Shown piece after piece: positions 32,131 through 41,992 of a DNA stretch of 64,000 bases. Every line of letters begins with the position of its first letter. Position 1 is the stretch's first letter. The notes beneath the pieces were generated by a model, which worked only from the letters and a program-made list of their open reading frames with translations, was not told the origin of the DNA and did no database searches. The translations under genes and the position numbers were made by a program. The stretch is from Stachybotrys elegans (Eukaryota; Ascomycota; Sordariomycetes; Hypocreales; Stachybotryaceae): NCBI GenBank assembly GCA_020746835.1, contig JAGPNK010000005.1, positions 1 to 64,000 of the forward strand. The letters are read 5' to 3'.

Positions 32131-33630
32131 ATGGCTGAGCTGGCCATGGGGATCATAGGCCTTACTGGCGCAGCTGAGCTATGTATCAAGTAAGTGCGAG
32201 AAATCATAAAGCGACCCTGATTAACTTGAGCCAGAGGTGGCAAGGCATTAGCCAAAGCATCGCAGGATTATCGCCACGCCGACGCCAAGCTTGACGAGTT
32301 ATGTGCGAGGATCGAGGTTTGCTGGTTGCGCACTTCATCCCAGCTGGAGGTAGCTCAGGCCCTCGAGGCTACCATGACAGAGGACCAGAGAAACATCCAA
32401 CAGCAGATTCTTCGTATCTTGTATTCCAAATTGGAGACTGCCATCATGGCACTTTCGCAGATTGACAAGCACTTCAAAAACGGGAAGCAGAAAAGGCTGT
32501 ACTTCGTTGCTTTGAAAGACAAGCTTGAAGAAGCAGTGGGAGAGCTTGAATCCTGGCATAAGAGATTTGAACCAAGTTGGTTCGAGCTGATCAAAACTGC
32601 TCCCCCCACAGTTGCCGGTGCACTCCAGCGCATCACCGTATCGGCACCCAAAGAAGCTGCAGAGCCAAGCCGAGACGCCTTGAAGTTTCGACGAGCCTTT
32701 GAACCCATCAGAATGCAAAGCTCCGTGCTGATCGCAAGAAAAGTCCTCGAAGGCTTGGAGATATCTGCTCTCCCCCACAGCATGGTGCATGTAGCCAGAG
32801 ATCCCGAGGACGGAAAATGCCATATTGTGGACACGGTTTCTACGGAAGCTGTCACGATGCAGGATGCCAAGGCCCTGGCTAATCGACTACGCGAGTCCAA
32901 CCCTGGGACATTCGGAACCATGAGATGCAAGGGTATCATCCGGTATCCTGAATCTTCGGCCATGGCCTTTGTATTTCGTATCCCCGACGGATATGATGCA
33001 GTCCGCAGTCTTCGACATCTTCTTACCGGAGAAGTACCAGAGTCGCTGACTATTCGACTGGAAATAGCTCGCCAGCTTGTGAATGCGGTCTACTACATAC
33101 ACCTATACGAGTTTGTGCACAAGAATATCTGCCCAGAGACAATACTCTGCCTGGGCTCGACCAAGGACAGTAATGTGGCTGGCGGATTAATGTGTTGCCT
33201 CATCGGTTTCCAGGTACTTCGCCATATAGACGGAAGAACGAATACAGGAAAACTAGGCGACAAATTTGACCTGTACCAACATCCGACAAGGCGAGGGTCA
33301 GACAAGTCTCCGTTCGTGATGCAGCATGACATTTATAGTCTTGGTGTGTGTCTTCTCGAAGTCGGTCTCTGGAAGTCGCTGCTGCAATTTGATCAAGGAA
33401 CATGCAGCCCAGAGCAACTGCAGCAACAGATGGTCAGCTTAAGTCGGGGGAAGCTGAGAGCGGAAATGGGTGATAAATACAGCAAGGTCGTTGAGACTTG
33501 CCTCACTTGTCTCGATTCAGATAATGTTGACTTTGGGGATCCTGAAGATTTTACAGATGGTGAAGGGGTCGAGGTTGGATCAAGATATGTTGAGAAGGTA
33601 ATTAGCATCATCAGCACCATCTCTTTGTAG
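32131..33630 (+). CDS. HeLo-like domain plus pseudokinase (MLKL-like layout)
   Basis: Exon 1 (32131-32189) encodes MAELAMGIIGLTGAAELCIK and joins over a 45-nt intron (32190-32234) to exon 2 (32235-33630): 1455 nt, 484 residues. The first 130 residues are all helical, starting with a Gly/Ala-rich hydrophobic helix and containing VCWLRTSSQLE, as in the HeLo/HeLo-like N-domains of fungal cell-death proteins; these act by inserting an N-terminal helix into membranes. Residues about 190-480 follow a kinase C-lobe without its catalytic residues: the HRDxxxxN loop reads HKNICPET, DFG is replaced by LIGF, and HDIYSLGVCLLEVGLW matches helix F. It is therefore a pseudokinase. The same order of domains occurs in animal MLKL. 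Its neighbour across 299 bases is an apparently active kinase-ankyrin protein. Function is inferred. Confidence 0.8.
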
Positions 33631-33772
33631 TCAAAAGCAAGTCCTTTTTACACGGTGCTATGCCCAGTACATCTTCTTTAACCATGGGCAGGGGATAGCG
33701 AAGAGAGGCAGGCTACCCCTCATTAATAACGAGGTGAAATAAGAGAGCGGAGATGATTTGAGAATCACGTGT

Positions 33773-34809
33773 ATGACATGGAGGCAGAAGATTTTCCCTT
33801 TTCATCTGCTGGGCCACATTGTTGTGCTGCTACAATCTCTCACGGTCGATTCAATGACTCTCTCCAACTTTACTTGGTCTTTTACGCCGCTGGTGCAGCC
33901 CTTTCCGCCGACAGTGTTTCCCAACGTTGCTCTCTGGAATGTCTCGAATGGAATCGACCTCGAATACCAAGTCAAGGTATCGTGGCCATTGACCTGGCAA
34001 TCAGCGGCCGCTGCCAACTCCACGGTTCAGACAATGTCGGTCAATGGAGTTAACCGCTACCATGCATTACTGACACATCGTCTAGGTACGTGCTTGATGG
34101 AAATGCTCTGGGCATGACAGCCACAGAGGCCTGGTTTCGACGATTACCCGTGGAATCTACGCAACCAGACAGCATTGTTGTCAGTATCGGGTATCCCGTC
34201 ACAGACTCGGTGTATAGTCCGCAGCGATCAATCGACTTTCAACCCGTCACACCGGGGGAAGATCCACCAGCGCAACCTGGTGTCCGCCAAGGCGCCGACG
34301 ACTTCATTGCCTTCATCGATAAGACCCTGCGACCCTTTATCCGCAAAGAGTTTCCCAATGTCAAGTTCGATCGTGATGCCTTGCACGGACATTCATGGGG
34401 TGGAATATTTGTCATCTACGCTCTTTTGCGACGACCTGACCTGTTCGACACGTTCCTGGCGGCAAGCCCAGCTCTGTTTTGGAATGACCGTTACATGCTA
34501 AACCATACGCACTGGCTTGACGAAGCGACACTGCCGGAGAATGCAACCAAGCCGGCTTTTAGGCTGGCATATGGAAGCCTGGAGCAGTATCCTGTAAGAC
34601 GACGCACGGAGACGGATGAGCAGTACCAGTTCCGGCTTGATCTTTTCGCGACGTTTGCTATGACGGACAACTGCAACGCTTTTTACGGCCTGATCAAGGA
34701 TAATGAGAAGCTGAGGCATGCGGAGTTGAAGGAATACGTTGGCTCTGACCATGCGTCTGTCGGGGCTGTGTCATTGACTGACGGGATTGACTACTTTCTC
34801 GACTGGTAA
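33773..34809 (+). CDS. Secreted alpha/beta-hydrolase esterase (PF00756/IroE-like)
   Basis: Exons 33773-34035 and 34086-34809 (987 nt, 328 residues) are joined by a 50-nt intron, rebuilding M-Y-V-L-D-G-N. The ATG at 33773 gives a signal-peptide-like start (FHLLGHIVVLLQSLTV). YVLDGNALG, the nucleophile elbow HGHSWGG (G-x-S-x-G), AASPALFWND and a late Asp/His pair (VGSDHASV) match the esterase D/ferri-siderophore-hydrolase group, which cleaves esters including tri-catecholate or hydroxamate siderophores. In fungi many members are generic esterases. The substrate is unknown. Confidence 0.85.
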
Positions 34810-34955
34810 GCCCCGTGGCTCTTACTCTTGAGTAACCATCCATTCAGTCAAGTATCCAAATACATCGAGCTCTGAGCGTGGAAGTTGTTCATCTGCTTGT
34901 ATTTACAATACTCGACGCCAGCCTAGGTAGGGGAATATCATGGAGAATTTATTCA

Positions 34956-35744
34956 TCAATAATAGCCCTCAAAGGTGTCCTCTTGCTTATCTGCCACCTG
35001 CGATACCGCGTCTTCGACAGTTGGGCTACCCAATGTGGGTCCGAGAATGTCAAAGGCAAGCCCAAAAGTGCCAGAGTTATGAATGGCGGCATTGATGACC
35101 TTGGCAACATCCTCTCGAGGAATCATGCCGATGACGCCCACCTTGCCTGCCCGGATCCTGCCAACGTTGGGCAGTTCGGTCAATCCACCCGGCCTTACAA
35201 TGGTGTAATGGAGCTTCCGAGCGGCATTGCCGACCCTCAGCTCCGTGTCGGCGGCGAGTTTTGCTCGCATGATGGGACCAATGACTCCCCACATGCGGTC
35301 GCTGAGTTTCTCGTCTGCCGCGGTGTACCAGTCAGGGAGAGGCTTTTTCTCTCGGTCGCGCACATCCAGAGCGCTGATGACAATGTAGCGCTTCATCGGG
35401 ATGGCAGCCTTGGACAGGGCATCCATGGCGCGGATGGCACCGTCGCGGTCGACGGCCTCGGCCGACTGGGCGTCCTTGCCACCAGCGGCCCAGACGACGA
35501 CGCTTGGGCGCGTGCGCTCAATGATGTCGATGAAGTCGGTCTCGGTGGCGGTGACGATATCCTGGACAATGGGATTTGCGCCGAGGGCCTCAAGGTCGGG
35601 AATCTGATCAGGATTGCGGATGACGCTGTAGACTCTGTGCGGGGATTCAAGATTGCGGAGAATCGTGGTCAGATGACGGGCCGTCTTGCCATTGCCCCCG
35701 AAGATGAGGGCGGTAGACATGTCGAGAAGAGATGCGTCGCCCAT
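34956..35744 (-). CDS. NAD(P)-binding atypical SDR (SDR_a5-like)
   Basis: A single exon of 262 residues; MSTALIFGGNGKTARHL, eight codons in (35720), is the likelier start because the Rossmann strand begins there. GGNGKTA is the NAD(P)-binding Gly motif, VVVWAAGG is the beta-4 Ala-Ala-Gly turn and YIVISALDVRDR follows. TIVRPGGLTELP is the typical RPG of atypical SDRs related to NmrA and flavin reductases. The fold is clear; substrate and pathway are not. The gene is convergent with the secreted esterase. Confidence 0.85.
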   Translation of the reverse strand: MGDASLLDMSTALIFGGNGKTARHLTTILRNLESPHRVYSVIRNPDQIPDLEALGANPIVQDIVTATETDFIDIIERTRPSVVVWAAGGKDAQSAEAVDRDGAIRAMDALSKAAIPMKRYIVISALDVRDREKKPLPDWYTAADEKLSDRMWGVIGPIMRAKLAADTELRVGNAARKLHYTIVRPGGLTELPNVGRIRAGKVGVIGMIPREDVAKVINAAIHNSGTFGLAFDILGPTLGSPTVEDAVSQVADKQEDTFEGYY

Positions 35745-36397
35745 GGCCGTTGGATGTGTGTCAGGAATGATTTTTGGATAAAGTTAAGTGTCCGAAAGCG
35801 TGCGGTCAATCATGTCACAGACCGTGTTCGTCGTGAGCTCAATCTCCACAAAATAACGCCTGTCTCCATCATCCGTCAGCACGCCAGGCGGCGCCAGCCG
35901 GGACGCCCCGAGGCACCAAGCCATTTCTTTTCTGGGATGTAATCACTTGTACTGAAAGAAGGTTTGGCATGCAAACTGTTGGTTCGAGGGCATGAACTAA
36001 ATAAGGCACAGCCCAGAGGGGCGGGCAGGGGTTAATCGACTTTCGACGGCCGGGCGGTTAGAGAGGAATGTTGGTTGGTGAAATGGGATTCGAGTTGAAA
36101 CAGCAGCAAACAAGCTGAAAACAAATGCCGATTGCGGGAGCTCAGCGGCTGCCTGGCACATACAAATCAAGGGCGGGGCCTCTTCCCGCCTTCTGGTATA
36201 TCACTTCTTTGTCACTTCTTCATCACCTCACCTCACCTCATATCACCTCACCACTTCTTGTCGTGGGCAACTATTTGCTATTTGACCGCTATATTATATT
36301 TGGGTTGCCTTCATCTGACTTTACCCTTGTTAAGCTCCGGCAAACACGTTTATCGCGCCCAAGCAAATGCCTTGGTGATTGCCCTCAGTGCTTCATC
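35745..36397. other. Divergent promoter region with TCACC pentamer repeat
   Basis: This lies between the SDR gene (minus) and the sacsin/DUF3883 gene (plus). TCACC/TCACCTCA repeats at 36223-36252 and a TATATTATATT at 36292-36302 lie upstream of the ATG at 36398. No coding frame is convincing. Confidence 0.55.
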
Positions 36398-39300
36398 ATG
36401 GCGACCGAGGAGGCGGCCAAGCAGGCCGTCGCGCGCATCGCCAGGAAGTACGGCTGCCTGTCCGAAGAAATGATGGAATCCATCGGCCAGTGGAATCCCA
36501 ACTATCGAAGAGAAATCGAGGAAAACTGGCTCGCCATCGAGTCCATGGCAGCGCACTCCATCAAGACGTACGTATCACTCCCGCTTGAGCATTGCCATCG
36601 CTAACCATGGCTGGCCCTCTGTAGTCTTGCGAAGCAGATCTACGGCAGCGGCGCAAGGTTCGTCTTCGAACTCCTCCAGAACGCAGACGACAACAAGTTC
36701 ACACGTGCCGTCGCACAAAACGACCCGCCCTACATTTCGTTTGCCGTGTTTCACGATCGCGTCGTCGTCGAATGCAACGAGGATGGCTTCAGCGAGCAGG
36801 ATCTCGAGGCCATCTGCGCCGTCGGACAGAGCACCAAGTCCTCGTCCAATGGCTTCATTGGTGCCAAGGGCATTGGCTTCAAGTCAGTCTTTATCGCAGC
36901 CTCCCGAGTCGATATACAGTCCGGTCACTTCTCCTTCTACTTTCGACATGAGAAGGGAGACTCTGGTCTTGGAATGGTCATTCCCAGATGGCAGAAGCCG
37001 CAGCATACCCTCAGCGGCCCTCTCACGCGCATAACTCTACATCTACATGCCAAGGGTAATCCAGTCGTGGTGGACCACCTGCGCCATACTATCCTTCAGC
37101 AGTTCAACGATCTTCAGGAAACGTCTCTCCTATTCCTCAATAATCTGCGACAAATTCGTGTCGCCATACACGATGCCGACGACGGTCTGATTGAATCCAA
37201 GGAGTTCAAGGTTGCCCAGCTTGAGAGATATCGATACTCCCTCAGCACCACCGTCTCAAGCCCGACTGGAGAACAGAAGGAAAGCAGCAAATACTACCAT
37301 GTCACAAAGTACAGGGCAACAGGACTAGCACTCAGCGAGAACCGCGACCCTCCGAAAAATGAAGAGGCGAGGCGAGTTGCTTCGACGGCTCAGATTGTTC
37401 TCGCATTTCCTCTTACACATGATTCCAAGCCCGTCATTGAGAAGCAGCATTTGTTTGCATTCCTTCCAGTGCGAGAGTCTGACTTCAAGGCGAGTATTCT
37501 ACGACCTGTGCCTTTCTGATACAAGCTAATCTCGTGTTCTAGTTTGTCGTGCACTCGGATTTCGATACAACTGCCCACCGGCAGGATATTCTCACCACGT
37601 CGAAAAGAAACATGGATATACGATCTAGCATCGCATCAGTATTTATTCAAAGCGTAATCAAACTATGCGAACACCCTGAGCTTTGCTACTCATGGCCAAG
37701 CTTCCTGCCTTTGCCTCATGAAGGCACAAGTCCGTTCTGGACCAGTCTTGTCCTAGATATCAAGGCGCGCGTCTTTGCCGCTTCTTTATTCAAGTCTCGA
37801 AATCGCACCGGCTTGCGGCCTCTTGCTGAGCTGTACCGCCTCACTTCCGACTCGATGGATGAGAACAAAGAACCCTTACTCAATGACCCGAGCACCGACC
37901 CATACCTCTCCAAGAACTACACCGCCGCGAATGAACAGGTCCTGTTGAGTTTTGGCCTCCGAAACATTTCAGGTGAAGTCTTCTTCGGCATGATGCGGTC
38001 CGACTTGAACAGCCCCACGTCCAAGATGAAAGAAAAGACGACCACCCAGCAATGGCATTCGGCAACCGCCAAGCTCTGCCTTCGGGGGTTGCAGGCGAAG
38101 AAGGCTGTCGTAAACATGATCAAAGAGATGCCGCTCCTCCCCTTCAGAGATGGCACATGGCATAGCCCCAAGGCTCCGATAATATTTTTACCAACGTACA
38201 ACGGCCACGCTATACCGCTTGGCACAAGCCTTCCTCTTCTTGACCCTGTTGCTGTCGCCAATTCTGACCGACTTGGGCTATTTCTCGCTCTGGGAGCCAA
38301 GGAACCACCTCTGCGGACCGTCAGAGATGCCATATTGAGCTCCATCAGTAGTGGACGGGACATTGCCGTCGAAGAAGCGAAGGCTTTTCTACATTTCTTG
38401 TATCTGACTCATGGCGATGAGCTCAGTCCGTCTACAGACCCTGGTAGCTTCAGTTTCACTCTCGATCCCAAGCCGAATCGTTTCTCGTTTAAATGGGGGC
38501 AGACAACCAAGTTTGTGGTCCATGGTAATGATGGTAGCGTTGTCGATCCAAAAGGAATCGATGTCTATCTTGAAACTGGGTCAGAATACGGCCCAGATAC
38601 TTTACTCAAGGCCGTCGACGGAGCTCCTGGCTTCAACGCAATTTTCCTGCACCCCGAGTATTCTCGAGATGTGCCAAAGAAGCCTCAACATGATTATCCA
38701 TCTTGGGAAGAGTGGTTAACAGAAATGGTTGGCATTCGCTCACATATCAGGCTCGTATCTCCGGATGAAACCGACCTGTCGGAAGCTCTCAAGTATGTCG
38801 CGGCTCACCGGCCCAAAGCGCTCCTCGGCCTTTTGGAGCACCTTTGGCGGATGCCGGATATATTTCCGCTCACAAATTCCCGCCTTAAAGCTTTGATAGC
38901 AGAGCTGCCTGTGAGCAAACTTGGTGGCACGTCCGATACCGACACTCTTGGAAACATGTGGCTACCTCTCCCATACCTCCGGAAACAGGTAGAGAAGTAC
39001 TTGGAGATTCCCACCGCTTTCCCGTTCTTGGATATGCAAGTAGAAGACCCCATGCAGTTTGCAGCCAAGTGGGGCTTTCTCAACACCTTCTTTGGGGTCA
39101 AATTCAAAGACGACATATCTTTTCTGTTTGCTGTACTCGCCTCAGTTCAGGGCTCGTCTCTGTCAGATAAAGGAATGAGGGATCTTTGCAGTGTGTATGT
39201 TGCAATCGATCTGAAGCACAGTCTTTCAAGATACTCACAAGCTTCCGAAGACCTAATCCGGCAAGTCCGTCTCTGCCTATCCATTCATTGCAACGCTAAC

Positions 39301-41830
39301 CGGGGTGCAGCGACCATTTTCAAGAGACATGTGCCATCATGTTTCTTGACGATGGGGAGGGGATATGGGCTAATAGTCAAGATTGCATCTGGAAAGGCCC
39401 GCCAAACATGCTGAGCAAGTACTCACTGCGGCACTTCTACAAGGAGATAACAGACAGCGCGCAATTTCCACTCCTTGCGCACTTTTTCCAATCCAGTTTG
39501 GCCATTCCAGACGCCACATGGCGCGACATCGTCGACGAGTTGCTGTTTGTCAAGGAATGCAAGATTGACGATTATGATTACATCAAGACGCTCTATCAGT
39601 ACCTCGACGATACACTGATCAAAGACAATCACTCTGATCTGAGGTTCGTCCACACTAGCCATGCTCTCATCAACTATATGTTGTTTGCTCGTTCCCTGAA
39701 GACACTTGTCGGCCTTGTATTAACATAACCATTTCTTTAGTGATGCTTTTGAGCAAAATGAGATCATCTTTGCTATACAAAATGGCAAACCGGGATGGTA
39801 TAAAGCGTCTGCCTGCTTGTGGTCCAGCACGACGGATATTCGTGGCAAGGCAACCATCAACGACCATTACGAGGGCTTGGAGTCGTTCTTTGTGGGAATA
39901 CTGGGTGTAAGATCGCTGACACTCCAGATGGTATACGACGAGCTCCTCGAAGGTAGCCGCAAGTCTATCGAGGAGATCAAGAGTGCCCTGCGGTCCTTTT
40001 CTTCTCTGCTCCGGTCCGACCCAACGCATCTCGATCGAGCGCCTCTTTTGAAGGCAAGCGTATTTCCTATCAAATATCCCGATGGCAGCACCAAACTGCA
40101 AAGCGCAGACACAAGTTTTGCAATAGTTGATCGCCAGGACCTGGGTAGCAAATTCGCCAGCAAGATTAAGCTTCTTGACTTCAGCCTGGAAGAGGTTCGC
40201 TATTTGAAACCTTTCTTTAAATGGTTGAACATGGAAGGACGCTGCCTTTCCAACTGCGTGAGACAGATAACGTCTGTCTGGGGTGGGAATCAACGTCCGA
40301 TCACAGTGCCGCAGCGAGACCTCAAACGCAAGGCGCATGCACTTCTCCGGTAAGACGGAATACTCTTGATTGTCTCCCTTTGCTGACTTACTGATTAGCA
40401 TCTCCGCTACATTCGGCATGCCCAGATACAAAGCGGATCCCACTGCTTTTTATCAGCTTCTGAAGAGTGTCAATGTCATAGAAACAGACGACATTTCCAC
40501 AACATGGATTGTCTCCCAGGACGGTCATTCTATTGAAGTACCGGAGAAGGCTGGCAACCAGCACATTGCTGAAACCTCTTCTGGGGTTTCTGTGTATGTG
40601 CCCAGAAGCAAGGGAAAGCAAGCCCTATGTTTCTCGTCCACACTGCCCGAGGCGCTTCTTGACTGGCTTATGCGAGACCCCGTCACCTTTATTCGTGATG
40701 ATCAGCTGCCCGATGATGCCATCAAAGCTCTGGCCGCCATTTTAACTATCGACGTACTGGATAAAGCCGTTCTGCATCAAGTGCTTGTACAGCACGGTAT
40801 TGGCGATGTTGACATAGCCAATGAAGATGACAGCGACGACGAAAGTGATGCAGAGTCAGAGCAAGAATCCGGTCCAACAACACCGTCCCAAGCCGGGCCC
40901 TGCAAGCGAACACCAAGCCAGAACAACTCACCTAACTACCAAGGCCACTCGCTCAAGCCTCGCAGTGGGAAAGAATCACTTGACGTTGAATCCCTACACA
41001 GCACCTCTCGTCGACATGTGAAGTCTGATGAAGACAGGGCGTACCTCGAAATACTTATCAGTATCGTTAAGCATGCTCGATCTGCCGATTTTCCGTTCCT
41101 GGAGGGCTTCAATCTAGGCTCACTTGCTGATGCTCTGCCAGACATTGGTTCTGCAAGCCATAGTCGTAATGATCTGGCAAGCAAGGCTTGGCCTCGCAAC
41201 CAACCGGATCGGCAGATGAGAATTGGTGCTGCGGGCGAGCTATACGTGAGTCAACTCTGCCCATTATCTTCAATGCTACTGACTGACATACTTTGCAGGT
41301 CTTTGTCTTGCTTGAAACCCTTGGAGTTGGCATTGATGTTGCTGATTGGAAGAGCACATTGCGACACTACGCCTCCATCCATCCAGAGTTTACTCACCTG
41401 ACGCAATGGTCTGGAAGAGAGACTGCGGACTTTGTGTTTGAGGATTCTGGTGGCGCCTTGACATCGAGGCTAGTAATGAACGGCTACCTGAACTCAGAGG
41501 AATGGGCAGGGCGCCAGCCGAGGTATTTCATCGAAGTCAAAACCACCCCTGGACCGCGCGACACTCCTTTCTATGTGAGCAAGAGCCAATGGTGTCTAGT
41601 AAGTGGTTATCCTAGATTGTTTGATGCCTACTTACATCTTCTAGATGAGAGAAAAGTGCAACGACAACCATTACGATGAGATATACATGATCCTGCGGGT
41701 GTACTGGGCGGGCAGCGAGCGTGTCTCTATGGAGGCCTACGTCGACCCCTGCTTTCTCCGAGCGGAAGGGAAACTACAATTTGCTGAAGAGTCATGGTCT
41801 GTTACGCGGAGCACCAAGATTGGGAAATGA
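36398..41830 (+). CDS. Sacsin/NO VEIN-type Hsp90-like ATPase with C-terminal DUF3883 domain
   Basis: The eight exons are 36398-36567, 36625-37489, 37543-39260, 39311-39643, 39741-40349, 40399-41245, 41299-41598 and 41645-41830 (5028 nt, 1675 residues). The N-terminal GHKL ATPase module is visible as FELLQNADDN (Mg-binding Asn), NEDGF and GAKGIGFKSVF (G-boxes), as in sacsin and plant NO VEIN. The middle 1100 residues are unassigned, with an acidic Ser/Asp linker near 1310-1400. The C-terminus (from IGAAGELYV through RYFIEVKTT to FYVSKSQW) matches DUF3883, a domain resembling PD-(D/E)xK nucleases; the E-V-K is kept. Introns 2 and 3 (37490-37542 and 39261-39310) must use GC donors to keep frame. 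The function in fungi is unknown; chaperone-like or nucleic-acid-linked roles are guesses. Confidence 0.9.
37490..37542 (+). other. GC-AG intron 2 of the sacsin/DUF3883 gene
   Basis: The exon ends ..GACTTCAAG and the intron is GCGAGT...GTTCTAG with a GCTAAT branch point. It joins VRESDFK to FVVHSDFD in phase 0. The GT four bases later gives the wrong frame. Confidence 0.8.
39261..39310 (+). other. GC-AG intron 3 of the sacsin/DUF3883 gene
   Basis: The donor GCAAGT is the consensus GC donor; the intron has a CGCTAAC branch point and ends GTGCAG. It joins EDLIR to DHFQETC in frame. Using the GT four bases downstream leads to a stop about 12 codons later. Confidence 0.82.
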
Positions 41831-41992
41831 GTAGTATCACTTTGGTCATATCAGGTCGAAATTGATAGATGCCTGCCCTCAAGTGCTGAGGGAGGGTTTG
41901 TCTCTTATTTGAAGATGAAATCCTGCTATGAAATGGTCCCGCGTCATGTTCTCCTGAACATGTTCGAGCCCAGATAACCATGGGGTGTACAT
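41831..41992. other. Short convergent spacer
   Basis: About 160 bases between the stops of the DUF3883 gene and the MFS gene; both 3' regions must lie here. Confidence 0.6.

Noticed and set aside
34878..35942. Plus-strand open frame of 354 codons
   Set aside because: Antisense to the SDR gene, which has a Rossmann motif; no motif or splice support on the plus strand.
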